A DNA stretch of 64,000 nt. It comes from Lentzea alba. Lineage in GTDB: Bacteria; Actinomycetota; Actinomycetes; Mycobacteriales; Pseudonocardiaceae. Shown here one piece after another: positions 22,878 through 31,168 of the stretch (its first letter is position 1; each line of letters opens with the position of its first letter). A model generated the notes under the pieces. The model made no database searches. It worked only from the letters and a program-made list of their open reading frames with translations, and had not been told where the DNA came from. The DNA is taken from positions 1,164,829-1,228,828 of the forward strand of contig NZ_JAAMPJ010000001.1 of NCBI RefSeq assembly GCF_011067745.1, in the 5' to 3' direction. A program made the position numbers and the translations under genes.

Positions 22878-23668
22878 GGTTCAGGCAGCCTACCTGCAAC
22901 TTCTGATCGGCTCACGAGCAGAGCCAGGCTCTGCGCGGTGACGCTGCCCTCCGGTGCGGTGTGGATCACAAGCCGCTGGTCGTGCTCCGGCGCGCCGAGC
23001 ACCTCGCAGTCGAACTCCAGCAGGCCCACGACCGGATGCCGCAGCCGCTTGCGAGCGGACCGGCGCACCTTCACACCGTGCTCCGCCCACAGCCGTGCGA
23101 ACAACGGGCTCGCCATCAGTTCATCGACCAACGGCTGTGCTGACGGCCGGCGGGCGAGGGTCGCGCGCAGGTCGGCGACGTGGGCGCGAGCGACGTCTTC
23201 GCGGTCCTCGGCCGGGACCCAGTCCTCGTCGCCGAGGAAGAACGCCCTGAGCAGGTTCCGTCCGGTGAGGTCGCCGAACACCAGCTCAGCACGCGCGGAG
23301 AAGGCGAGCACGTCGCCGACGTCGGAGATCACCACCGCGAGGTCGTCGCCGAGCCGGTCGAGCAGCAGCCGGATGCCGGGCCGCACCTCGCTCCCGGACG
23401 CGGGCTCCTCCGGCACGGCCTCACCTGCCAGCCGGAACAGGTGCGCGCGCTCGTCGGAGGACAGCTCCAGCGCCCGCGCGATGCCGTGCAGAACGGACAC
23501 CGAGGGGCGCGGACCACGGCCCTGTTCCAGCCGCGAGTAGTAGTCGACCGACATGCCCGCCGCCTCGGCGACCTCCTCGCGGCGCAGGCCGGGCGTGCGA
23601 CGGCGACCGCCGCCGCGAGGCTCCATCCGTTCGCGGCAGCTGCGCAGGAAACCCGCCATGTCCGGCAT
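22841..23668 (-). CDS. XRE-type regulator with MmyB-like ligand domain
   Basis: The 275 residues start with a Cro/C1 helix-turn-helix (RTPGLRREEVAEAAGMSVDY then YSRLEQGRG) and continue with the MmyB-like/MLTR ligand-binding domain (DRLGDDLAVVISDVGDVLAF, and the HPVVGLLEFDCEVL and DQRLVIHTA region). This family usually represses a divergent oxidoreductase gene. Here that neighbour is the SDR gene at 23736, 67 bases away. The ligand is unknown; MmyB-type domains have been proposed to bind fatty-acid-like molecules. Confidence 0.9.
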   Translation of the reverse strand: MPDMAGFLRSCRERMEPRGGGRRRTPGLRREEVAEAAGMSVDYYSRLEQGRGPRPSVSVLHGIARALELSSDERAHLFRLAGEAVPEEPASGSEVRPGIRLLLDRLGDDLAVVISDVGDVLAFSARAELVFGDLTGRNLLRAFFLGDEDWVPAEDREDVARAHVADLRATLARRPSAQPLVDELMASPLFARLWAEHGVKVRRSARKRLRHPVVGLLEFDCEVLGAPEHDQRLVIHTAPEGSVTAQSLALLVSRSEVAGRLPEPWTPVPVSQSSA

Positions 23669-23735
23669 GTCTCCACGGTAGCCAGGGATTCATCGTCCCT
23701 GGCTGGGGGCGGCGCCCCGAACGACGCTGGATTTC

Positions 23736-24497
23736 ATGAAGATCGCGATGACAGGTGCGACCGGACGAGTCGGCAGCAGGCTGCTGCCGAGGTTGCGCGA
23801 ACAGGGCCACGACGTGCGCACGCTGGCCCACCGGCTGGCCGACAGGAACGCCGTCGAGGAGCTGGTGTCCGGTGTGGACGTCGTCGTGCACGTCGCCGCC
23901 GCCCTCCGCACGAGCACCGACTTCGAAGGCGTGAACGTCCACGACACCAGGACTCTCGCCGAGTCCGCCGCCGAGGTGCCGCTGTTCGTCCACATCAGCA
24001 CGAACCTCGTCTACCCCGGCGGACTCGGCAGGCCCGCCACCGAGGACGACCCGACCGACCCGGATCCCGCGTTCGGCGACTACCCCCGCACCAAGGCGCT
24101 CGGCGAACAGGCCGTGCTCGCCACCAGGGAAGCCACGATCCTCCGGCTGGCGTTCGTCTACGGCGACGGCGACCCGCACCTGGAGGAGTCGCTGCGCTGG
24201 GCCTCGACCTGGCCCGGCCACCAGCGGCTGCACATGGTGCATCACGCCGACGTGGCGCAGGCGGTGGTGAAGGTCCTCGAATCCGGTGCCGGCGGGATCT
24301 TCAACGTGGCCGACGACAGCCCGATGACGGCCGTCGAACTGCACCTGCTGAACGGCCTCACCCCCAGCGAGGAGGCCGTTCAGCAGGAGTTCGACCCGTG
24401 GCACGGCATCGTGTCGACGAACCGGGCACAGCGGGAGATCGGTTTCCGCCCGCGCTATCCCTCGGCTTGGGCAGCGGCGGCGTCGGAGGCTCTCTGA
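23736..24497 (+). CDS. NAD(P)-dependent epimerase/dehydratase-type SDR
   Basis: A 253-residue extended SDR with KIAMTGATGRVGSRLLPRL (nucleotide-binding GATGRVG), HISTNLVYPGG and YPRTKALGEQ (catalytic Tyr-Lys). It is shorter than sugar epimerases and closer to NmrA-like or general NAD-dependent epimerase proteins, so the substrate cannot be given. Divergence from an MmyB-type regulator makes ligand-inducible expression likely. The 3' end overlaps the convergent ABC permease gene by 43 bases. Confidence 0.88.
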   Translation: MKIAMTGATGRVGSRLLPRLREQGHDVRTLAHRLADRNAVEELVSGVDVVVHVAAALRTSTDFEGVNVHDTRTLAESAAEVPLFVHISTNLVYPGGLGRPATEDDPTDPDPAFGDYPRTKALGEQAVLATREATILRLAFVYGDGDPHLEESLRWASTWPGHQRLHMVHHADVAQAVVKVLESGAGGIFNVADDSPMTAVELHLLNGLTPSEEAVQQEFDPWHGIVSTNRAQREIGFRPRYPSAWAAAASEAL

Positions 24498-25543
24498 CCG
24501 GGTTCGGGTTCGGCTTTGGCTTTGGCTTCGGTCTTGGGCTCGGCTTCGGCTTCGGACTCGGCTTCGGCTTCGGCTTCGGACTCGACTTCGGGCTCGGCTT
24601 CGACTTCGGGCTCGGCTTCGGACTCGGCTTCGACTTCAGGCTCGGGTGCTGATTCGGATTCGGATTCGGACGCGATGCGACGGTGACGGCGGGACGGCTT
24701 CCATCCGCCTCCCCGGCGCAGCATCCGGAACGTCAACCCCAGCATCGCGGCGGCGAGCAGCGCGAACACGGTGAACTCGATCAGCTGGAAGACCCACACC
24801 ATGCCGGCCGGCTGGTAGTCGGTGTACGTGCCGACGGCGGCCTTCGTGGCGCGCATGCAGCTGTTCTCGTTGATCAGCCCGGCGCACGTCGAGGTCACCG
24901 GCACGGGTTCGAGGTCGTTGCCCACGAACCCGCTGCCGAGTTCCAGCGCACCCCCGGGAAGGACCGGAGTGCTGTCCCAGCGGACGACAGATCGTTCCGC
25001 GGGCAGATAGTGATCGCGCACCGCAACGGAGATAAAGGCGCGCACGAACGTGTAGAACACAAGCGTCGCCGCCATGGCGGTCACGACGTGCCTCGTCAAC
25101 AAGCCGATGAACACGCCGAGCGCGAAGCCGAAGAGCGCGTAACCGGCCTGCACGAGCGGGTTGAACTCGAAGGCTCCCCACGTCTGCCGCGCGCCGCCGA
25201 TGCCGTCGCCGACCCCGAGCAGCGCACCGAACACCACGGCCAGCCCACCGAGCAGCAAAGCCTTGCCGCGCAACCACTTCACGGGCGTCACGTCCTGGCC
25301 CCAGGCCACGAAGTACGTGCGTTCCTCGAGCTCGCGGGCGATCAGCGGAGCGCCCCAGAAAACGCCGACCACAGCGCCGAACGCGATCTGCACGATGAGT
25401 CCGTAGAAGCCGGCCATCAACAGCCCGCCCATACGCCCGTTCGGGGTTGTCATCAGGGCGTACGTGGCGAACACCACGACGAGGGCGACGCCGATGACGG
25501 CCCACCGGTGCTGACGCCAGGTCAGCCAGACGAGTGCGCTCAT
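24455..25543 (-). CDS. ABC transporter permease with acidic repeat tail
   Basis: A 362-residue membrane protein with about six helices (LVWLTWRQHRWAVIGVALVV, QIAFGAVVGVFWGAPLIARE, LLGGLAVVFGALLGVG and others), of the ABC-2 type found with YtrA-family GntR regulators. After the last helix about 60 residues are almost entirely Glu, Ala, Pro and Ser in repeats such as EPEVEAESEAE and EAEAESEAEAEP, which is unusual for a permease. The start overlaps the ATPase stop by four bases. Substrate is unknown; related systems respond to cell-wall antibiotics. Confidence 0.87.
   Translation of the reverse strand: MSALVWLTWRQHRWAVIGVALVVVFATYALMTTPNGRMGGLLMAGFYGLIVQIAFGAVVGVFWGAPLIARELEERTYFVAWGQDVTPVKWLRGKALLLGGLAVVFGALLGVGDGIGGARQTWGAFEFNPLVQAGYALFGFALGVFIGLLTRHVVTAMAATLVFYTFVRAFISVAVRDHYLPAERSVVRWDSTPVLPGGALELGSGFVGNDLEPVPVTSTCAGLINENSCMRATKAAVGTYTDYQPAGMVWVFQLIEFTVFALLAAAMLGLTFRMLRRGGGWKPSRRHRRIASESESESAPEPEVEAESEAEPEVEAEPEVESEAEAEAESEAEAEPKTEAKAKAEPEPGQRASDAAAAQAEG
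24500..24672 (-). repeat. Degenerate GGCTTC-type tandem repeats coding the permease tail
   Basis: On the plus strand the block is built from variants of GGCTTC, GGACTC and GGGCTC. On the minus strand it encodes Glu/Ala/Ser/Pro repeats. Such low-complexity DNA is prone to length change, so the tail probably varies between strains. Confidence 0.7.
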
Positions 25544-26334
25544 GCGGCACGCTCCAGGTGCGCCACGACGAGCTCCTCCAGCGTCACGTACCGCGCGGTC
25601 CACGGTTCGGCGATCTGCCTGCCGCCGGAGCGCACGAGGTACGACGACTGCGACCTGCCGTGCTTCGCCAGCACCACGCGTCCTTCCACTGGTGATCTCG
25701 AGGCCTTCGGGCCCGTGTAGAGAACGTGCTGTTCCAGCAGCTCGTCGGTGTCGCCGTCCACGAGCAACCGCCCGTCGGCGAGCAGCAGCAACCTGTCCGC
25801 CACGCCGCCGATCTCCGCGACGACGTGCGTGGAGAAGACCAGCGTCATGCCGTTGTCGTTCACCTCGGTCAGCAACGCCCGCATGACCTTGTGGCGGGCG
25901 AGCGGGTCCAGTTCGGACAGCGGCTCGTCGAGCAGCAGGACGTCCGGGCGGGATCCCAGTGCCAGCGCGAGGGTCACGTGCGTGCGCTGACCGCCGGACA
26001 GGTCTTCGATCTGGAGCCTCCTGGGCACCTTGAACCTGGTGAGCCACTGGTCGGCGAGGTCGTTGTCCCAGACGTCGTTCATGCGGCGGCCGAACTGCAG
26101 CACGTCCGCGACCTTGAAGTTCTTGTACATCGGCTTGTGCTGCGGAACGTAGGCGACGCGGCCCGCGATGGACGCGTGTCCCGAGTACGGCGGTAAATGG
26201 CCGGCCAGCACGTTCAGCAGCGTCGACTTGCCCGAGCCGTTGGCCCCCACCAGCGCCGTGACGCTGCCGGGTGGCAGTTCGAAGGAGACGTTCCGCACGG
26301 CCCACTTCGACAATTCGGCCGCAACCACGCTCAT
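25540..26334 (-). CDS. ABC transporter ATP-binding protein
   Basis: A 264-residue ATPase with Walker A (GANGSGKST, residues 30-38), Q-loop (VAYVPQHKPMYKNFKV), signature (LSGGQRTHVTLALAL), Walker B (VLLLDEPLSELDPLA) and H-loop (LVFSTHVVAEIG). It energises the permease encoded next. It overlaps both neighbours by four bases (ATGA with the GntR gene upstream and with the permease downstream), so regulator, ATPase and permease form one translationally coupled operon. Confidence 0.94.
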   Translation of the reverse strand: MSVVAAELSKWAVRNVSFELPPGSVTALVGANGSGKSTLLNVLAGHLPPYSGHASIAGRVAYVPQHKPMYKNFKVADVLQFGRRMNDVWDNDLADQWLTRFKVPRRLQIEDLSGGQRTHVTLALALGSRPDVLLLDEPLSELDPLARHKVMRALLTEVNDNGMTLVFSTHVVAEIGGVADRLLLLADGRLLVDGDTDELLEQHVLYTGPKASRSPVEGRVVLAKHGRSQSSYLVRSGGRQIAEPWTARYVTLEELVVAHLERAA

Positions 26335-26714
26335 TGCGTTCCCCCACCATTCAGCACCTCGCGCACCAGCGCGTGGATGTCCTCGTCCTCCAACCCGGCG
26401 GAGCGTGCCTCCGCGACCCAGCCGGCGAGCGTCTCGCGCAGGGGGTCGAGGTCCTCGGGGGCCGCGGACCCCAAGGACGCCTTGACGAAGGTGCCGGAGC
26501 CCTGACGGGCTTCGACGAGGCCGGCGAGCTCCAGCTCGCGGTAGGCCTTGAGCACGGTGTTCGCGTTCACGCCGCTGGTCGCGACGACGTCCCTGACCGT
26601 GGGCAGGCGATCGCCCGGCTGCAACCAACCGAGCCTCAAAGCCTCCCTGACCTGCTGCCCCAGCTGCAGGTACGCGGGAAAACCGCTGCCCCGGTCGACG
26701 TGGAACTCGACCAC
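26331..26714 (-). CDS. GntR-family regulator, YtrA type
   Basis: A 127-residue short regulator: winged helix FHVDRGSGFPAYLQLGQQVR, GDRLPTVRDVVATSGVNANT and GLVEARQGSGTFV, followed by a small dimerisation tail without a ligand domain, as in YtrA. GTG 26714 is preferred because GGGGAG stands 5 bases before it; a TTG at 26741 would place the operator inside the gene. It is first in the operon with the ABC genes and should repress them through the palindrome immediately upstream. Confidence 0.92.
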   Translation of the reverse strand: MVEFHVDRGSGFPAYLQLGQQVREALRLGWLQPGDRLPTVRDVVATSGVNANTVLKAYRELELAGLVEARQGSGTFVKASLGSAAPEDLDPLRETLAGWVAEARSAGLEDEDIHALVREVLNGGGTQ

Positions 26715-26727
26715 ACACGCTCCCCAG

Positions 26728-26751
26728 ATTGTTCTAGTCAACTAGGACAAT
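26728..26751 (-). promoter_or_regulatory. YtrA-type operator
   Basis: ATTGTTCTAGT (26728-26738) and ACTAGGACAAT (26741-26751) form an 11-2-11 inverted repeat with one mismatch, 14 bases upstream of GTG 26714. It probably overlaps the promoter. Confidence 0.7.
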
Positions 26752-26780
26752 AGAACACTTCCCGCCCGTCTGAAAAGTCA

Positions 26781-26825
26781 CGCGGGGACCTTTCGTACTA
26801 CGAGTCAGTACGAAAGGTCCCCGCG
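26781..26825. terminator. Perfect 19-bp hairpin, palindrome family C
   Basis: Arms 26781-26799 and 26807-26825 (CGCGGGGACCTTTCGTACT) are exact complements around a 7-base loop. It follows the stop of the minus-strand gene at 26858 by 33 bases and shares its outer arm with the imperfect hairpin at 31674. Confidence 0.75.
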
Positions 26826-26857
26826 TGGCGGCAGGGAAGCGGGCGCGGGACAGGGGG

Positions 26858-27625
26858 TCAGCGCCCGAGCGAGGTGAGGAGCTGGCACGCCTCGGTGTGT
26901 GTGTCTGGCAGACGCTCGGTCCAGACCTTCGCGGGCCCGACCGGGCGTACGTTGGGGTCGTCGGCGAGGCGGTCGGCGGCGAGCACGCGCAAGTTCGACA
27001 CTCTGCGCGCGAGCAACTCGTCACGGCGTACGAGCACCGCGGCCACGCACGGCCCGAGAGTCGCCAACGTCTCGCCGCTGTCGAAGACCGTGCGCAGTGC
27101 GTCGGACACGAGGGTCATGGCGACCACACGGGACCAACCCGAGGCACGGTGCACGTCGAGGCGCAGCAGCACGAGTGCGTAGTCGAGCGGTGCGACGGGG
27201 GTTTCCCGGTACACCTCACCCAGCCGTGTCCGCAGGTAAGCGGCTGTCGCCAGCCCCGTCAGAGGATCTTCGGCCGCGCAGTCGCCGGCCTGCTTCGTCA
27301 CCACGTCCGCCCATCCCAGCGCTGTCATGCGCAACATCCGTGAAGGGAGCGCGTCGACGTTCGGCGACACGATGTGCGACGCGTCGGTCAGCACGGCGTG
27401 CAGCGCGGCCAGGTCCAGCAGCGTCTCGCTGAGTCCGGCACCCGCCTCGGCACGTGCGCGGCCCAGCCGGACCAGCGCGTCGCCGGGGTCGGTGTTCTCC
27501 AGCATCGCCGCGCACACGTCGTCGACCTCGGCGAGCGGCCAGTCCGATGGAAACGCCCAGCCGGCAGCCATGGTGGCGGTCCGCCACCTCGACTTCAGCA
27601 GGCGTTCCGCTTGTGCGACACCCAC
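26858..27625 (-). CDS. Degenerate GGDEF-like protein
   Basis: A 255-residue cytoplasmic protein. The motif EDPLTGLATAAYLRTRLGEV is the opening of a GGDEF domain, and later segments (YALVLLRLDVHRASGW, LVSDALRTVF) follow the fold. Where GGDEF should stand there is ATLGPCVAAVLV, so no diguanylate cyclase activity is expected. It may be a sensor or scaffold that keeps the fold. GTG 27625 is chosen for the AAGGGAG before it. It is divergent from the sigma-factor fusion gene, 139 bases away, which may be functionally relevant. Confidence 0.7.
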   Translation of the reverse strand: MGVAQAERLLKSRWRTATMAAGWAFPSDWPLAEVDDVCAAMLENTDPGDALVRLGRARAEAGAGLSETLLDLAALHAVLTDASHIVSPNVDALPSRMLRMTALGWADVVTKQAGDCAAEDPLTGLATAAYLRTRLGEVYRETPVAPLDYALVLLRLDVHRASGWSRVVAMTLVSDALRTVFDSGETLATLGPCVAAVLVRRDELLARRVSNLRVLAADRLADDPNVRPVGPAKVWTERLPDTHTEACQLLTSLGR

Positions 27626-27764
27626 CCGGTCTCCCTTCAGCTCTCCCGATTCCAGGTGGGAGACGCCGCCACTTCCGGTTCGTGACGCAACCCGCGCGGG
27701 GGATTGAGATGACTCTGCGCGGCGTCGTACGTCACACTGATCGCCGCGAGGAGGGACACGAGAC

Positions 27765-29990
27765 TTGGCGACCGTTCCTGCAGAGGTCCAGGGGCCCAGC
27801 GACGCGGAACTCATCGAGTCCGTGCGCGAAGGGACCATCGACGCCTACGGCCAGTTGTACGAACGGCACGTCTCGGCGGCGTACAACCTCGCCCGCCAGT
27901 TGGCCCGCTCGCAGGCCGAGGCCGACGACCTCGTCTCCGAGGCGTTCGCCAAGGTGCTCGACACGCTCCGGGCCGGCCGCGGCCCCGATGTGGCGTTCCG
28001 CGCGTACCTGCTCACGGCGCTGCGCCACACCGCGTACGACAAGACCCGCCGCGACAAGAAGGTCGACCTCACCGAGGACATGACCGACGTCGCACCGGCC
28101 GTGCAGTTCAGCGACACCGCGGTGGCCGGACTGGAGCGCTCGCTCGCCGCCCGCGCGTTCGCCGCGCTGCCGGAGCGCTGGCAGACGGTGCTCTGGCACA
28201 CCGAGATCGAGGGCCAGTCCCCCGCCGACGTCGCCCCGCTGCTCGGGCTCACGGCCAACGGCGTGTCCGCGCTCGCCTACCGCGCCCGTGAGGGCCTCAA
28301 GCAGCAGTACCTGCAGATGCACCTGGCCGAGACGGACGCGGAACGCTGCAAGGCGACCGTCGACCGGCTCGGCGCGTGGACCCGCGCCGGCCTGTCCAAG
28401 CGCGAGGCGACCCAGGTCGAGGCGCACCTCGACGAGTGCGGCCGGTGCCGGGCGCTGGCCGCGGAACTCGCGGACGTCAACGGCGCGCTGCGGATCTTCG
28501 TCGCCCCGCTGGTCCTGGGCGTCGGCGCCACGACCTACCTGATGGCCGCCGGGACCGCGACGACCGTCGTCGGTGCCGGTGCGGCCGCGGGTGGCGCGGG
28601 TGCCGTCGGTGCCTCGATCCCCCGTCAGCTCGTGACCGTCGGTGGTTCCGCTGCCGCCGTGGCCGCCGCGGTGGTGATCGCGCTGACCGCGGGCACCAGC
28701 AACCAGCAGGCGCCGGTGGTCCAGGCCATCCAGCCGCCACCAGCGCAGACGCAGGTGCAGCAGCCGCCGGCACCGAAGCCTCCGGCGCCGCCGCCTCCCA
28801 CCACGGAGCCGCCGGTTCCGACGCCGACCACGACGCCACCGGCCTCCACTCCGACGCCGACGCCGGAACCCCCGGCGCAGACCCCGGCTCCGGCGCCCAC
28901 ACCCACCCCCACACCGCCGGCGCTCACCCCGACGACGCCGAGCGGGTACACCCTCACGCCGGGCGAGGAGCCGAAGGACTTCCCGATCACCGTCCGCAAC
29001 ACCGGCGGCACCGCGGCGCCGCCCGCGTCGATGGTGCTGAACCTGCCGCCCGGCGTGCTGTCGACCGGCGGACCGTCGTCGTTCGGCGCCGCGCGGCTGC
29101 TGCAACCGGACGGCTCGGCCGACCAGACCGTGAACTGCCCGGCGGGCGGCGGCACGATCACCTGCTCGACGTCGCAGGGCATCGCGCCCGGCGGGCAGGC
29201 GACGTTCCTGTTCCGCCTGCGGGCGACCGCCGACGCCCAGCCCGGCACGATCACCGGCACCATCAACGCCGGCACGTCGATCTCGGTCAACGTGAGCGTC
29301 GAGGTCAACGTCCCGCCGGTGAACGACGACATCGAGCTCACCGTGTCGACGTGGCACGAGATCTTCTGGGACCCGCGCGTGGACGTGCAGGTGCTCAACA
29401 AGGGTCCGCGCGCCGGCACGTTGAAGCTGGACGTGTCGTCGTCGGCGAACATCGTGATCTTCACGCCGTGGCGGAACTGCTCGCGCACGGACAAGAACAC
29501 CATCCACTGCGTCACCGATCTGGAACAGGGCGGCAAGTTCCGCATGTCCGTGTGGGCGTTCGGCCTGCCGCACCGGGGCGGGACGATCAGCGTCACGGCC
29601 ACGCTGGGCAACGCGACCAAGTCGGTGACCGTGCCGGTCAAGATGCGGCCGGACTACCCGCCGGGCGTCGAGCCGGACCCGCCGACGACCACGACGGTGC
29701 CGCCGACGACCACGACCACCCGGCCCCAGGACCCGACGCAGAAGCCGACCGAGCCGTCGGAGCCCACGAAGCCGGGCACCCCGACGCTGCCGACCGAGCC
29801 CGCGACGGCGCCGCTGATCCCGCCGGTGCCGCCGCCGTCGACGACCGTGCCGACGCCGACCGTGCCACCGTCGACGCCACCGTCGCCGACGCCGCCCACT
29901 CGGTCGGAGCCGTGCGAGCCGTGGCCCGGACTGTTGCCACCGTTGATCCCAGACCTGCTGGGCCTGCCCTGTCCGCCTGCTCGGAGTTGA
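27765..29990 (+). CDS. ECF sigma factor fused to ZAS-like, membrane and extracellular-type domains
   Basis: A 741-residue protein. Sigma region 2 spans about 14-95 (AYGQLYERHVSAAYNLARQL, DDLVSEAFAKVLDTL) and region 4 about 125-180 (ALPERWQTVLWHTEIEG, LLGLTANGVSALAYRAREGL). An anti-sigma-type zinc motif H221-x3-C225-x2-C228 follows, then two hydrophobic segments (about 243-261 and 288-309) and a Pro-rich linker. Next comes a 230-residue Ig-like region resembling DUF11/CARDB, and a Pro/Thr tail. Sigma and anti-sigma parts in one chain imply a membrane-tethered sigma factor that must be released or act in place. The TTG start has GAGGAGG upstream. Confidence 0.88.
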   Translation: MATVPAEVQGPSDAELIESVREGTIDAYGQLYERHVSAAYNLARQLARSQAEADDLVSEAFAKVLDTLRAGRGPDVAFRAYLLTALRHTAYDKTRRDKKVDLTEDMTDVAPAVQFSDTAVAGLERSLAARAFAALPERWQTVLWHTEIEGQSPADVAPLLGLTANGVSALAYRAREGLKQQYLQMHLAETDAERCKATVDRLGAWTRAGLSKREATQVEAHLDECGRCRALAAELADVNGALRIFVAPLVLGVGATTYLMAAGTATTVVGAGAAAGGAGAVGASIPRQLVTVGGSAAAVAAAVVIALTAGTSNQQAPVVQAIQPPPAQTQVQQPPAPKPPAPPPPTTEPPVPTPTTTPPASTPTPTPEPPAQTPAPAPTPTPTPPALTPTTPSGYTLTPGEEPKDFPITVRNTGGTAAPPASMVLNLPPGVLSTGGPSSFGAARLLQPDGSADQTVNCPAGGGTITCSTSQGIAPGGQATFLFRLRATADAQPGTITGTINAGTSISVNVSVEVNVPPVNDDIELTVSTWHEIFWDPRVDVQVLNKGPRAGTLKLDVSSSANIVIFTPWRNCSRTDKNTIHCVTDLEQGGKFRMSVWAFGLPHRGGTISVTATLGNATKSVTVPVKMRPDYPPGVEPDPPTTTTVPPTTTTTRPQDPTQKPTEPSEPTKPGTPTLPTEPATAPLIPPVPPPSTTVPTPTVPPSTPPSPTPPTRSEPCEPWPGLLPPLIPDLLGLPCPPARS

Positions 29991-30087
29991 TCAAATGTTG
30001 ATCTTCGTTCGTCACTGAACGTGCAGCTCAGATGGCTGGCAGTGGCGGAAGGTAACACCCCGAGGCAACCGGCGTTACCTTGATCCG

Positions 30088-30093
30088 TAAGCT
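30088..30093 (+). promoter_or_regulatory. -10 element TAAGCT before gtrA-like gene 1
   Basis: TAAGCT is 6 bases from GTG 30100, the leaderless spacing also seen at 30620 (TAGACT before GTG 30632). Confidence 0.45.
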
Positions 30094-30099
30094 GGCGCG

Positions 30100-30702
30100 G
30101 TGCTGCCAGTCGTTCGCCGCGCCATGAGCCGGTTGCCAGAACCACTCCAGTTCCTGTTGCACAAGCACCGCGAGTTGATCCGGTTCGCGCTGGTAGGCGG
30201 CACAACGTTCGTCATCGACAACGGCGTCTGGTACGCGTTGAAGCTCACCGTGCTGACGGACAAGGTCGTCACGGCGAAGGTCATCGGCGTGCTCGTGGCG
30301 ATCATCGCCTCGTACGTCCTGTCCCGCGAGTGGTCGTTCCACACCCGCGGCGGCCGCGAGCGTCACCACGAGGCCGCGCTGTTCTTCCTGGTCAGCGGGC
30401 TGGGCGTGGCGATCAACATCGCGCCGCTGTGGCTGTCGCGGCACCTGTTCGGCTTGCAGGCGCCGTTCGTCTCGGTGCTGACCGAAGAGGTCGCGGACTT
30501 CGTGTCCGGTTCCATCATCGGCATGCTGCTCGCCACCGGCTTCAAGTTCTGGGCGATGCGCCGCTGGGTCTTCCCCGACGCCGGCGCTCGACCGGACCGG
30601 CGCGTTCACCCGATCTCCGTAGACTCGACCCGTGTCCCTAGCCGAAACAGTGGTCTCCCGGTTTCCGGAACCGATCCGGTCGATCGCGCTGAAGCATCGT
30701 GA
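30100..30702 (+). CDS. GtrA-family membrane protein 1
   Basis: A 200-residue protein with four predicted helices: FALVGGTTFVIDNGVWYAL, VIGVLVAIIASYVLSREWSF, ALFFLVSGLGVAINIAPLWL and FVSGSIIGMLLATGFKFWA. GtrA-type proteins move lipid-linked sugars (such as undecaprenyl-phosphate glucose) across the membrane or support wall glycosylation. The C-terminal 40 residues after WAMRRWVFPD are hydrophilic and overlap the next gene by 71 bases. The downstream gene is a close paralogue, so this is a recent tandem duplication. Confidence 0.88.
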   Translation: MLPVVRRAMSRLPEPLQFLLHKHRELIRFALVGGTTFVIDNGVWYALKLTVLTDKVVTAKVIGVLVAIIASYVLSREWSFHTRGGRERHHEAALFFLVSGLGVAINIAPLWLSRHLFGLQAPFVSVLTEEVADFVSGSIIGMLLATGFKFWAMRRWVFPDAGARPDRRVHPISVDSTRVPSRNSGLPVSGTDPVDRAEAS

Positions 30703-31168
30703 ACTAGTCAAGTTCGCCCTGGTCGGGGGCACGTGCTTCGTGATCGACACGGTCCTGTTCTTCGGGATCAAGACGGTCGTCCTGCCGAACAACCCGGTGA
30801 CGGCGAAGATCATCGCGACTCTCGTCGCCACGATCGTGTCGTACGTGCTGAACCGGGAGTGGTCGTTCCGCACCCGCGGCGGTCGCGAACGGCATCACGA
30901 AGCCGCCCTGTTCTTCCTGGTCAACGGCATCGGCATCGTGCTGAACTCGGCACCGCTGTACATCGCGCGGTACGCGTTCCACCTGCAGGAGCCGCACGTG
31001 TCGCGGCTCACCGAGGAGGTCTCCGACTTCCTGAGCGCGCAGATCATCGGCACGCTCATCGCGATGGCCTTCCGCTGGTACGGCTACAAGACGTGGGTGT
31101 TCCCCGAGGAGAACGCCCGCGGCAACGGCCGATCGCTGGACGAGGAAAAGGAACTCGGCCACTCGTGA
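30632..31168 (+). CDS. GtrA-family membrane protein 2
   Basis: A 178-residue paralogue of the preceding gene with the same four-helix layout (FALVGGTCFVIDTVLFFGI, ATLVATIVSYVLNREWSF, FFLVNGIGIVLNSAPLYIA, IIGTLIAMAFRWYGYKTWVF) and the same TRGGRERHHEAALFF loop. The presumed role is translocation of a polyprenyl-linked sugar. GTG 30632 stands 6 bases after TAGACT, so it may have its own leaderless transcript from inside the upstream gene. It overlaps the HIT gene by four bases. Confidence 0.88.
   Translation: MSLAETVVSRFPEPIRSIALKHRELVKFALVGGTCFVIDTVLFFGIKTVVLPNNPVTAKIIATLVATIVSYVLNREWSFRTRGGRERHHEAALFFLVNGIGIVLNSAPLYIARYAFHLQEPHVSRLTEEVSDFLSAQIIGTLIAMAFRWYGYKTWVFPEENARGNGRSLDEEKELGHS

Noticed and set aside
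24500..24672. Short tandem repeats as a CRISPR array
   Set aside because: The units are degenerate hexamers within a coding frame, with no spacers and no cas genes.
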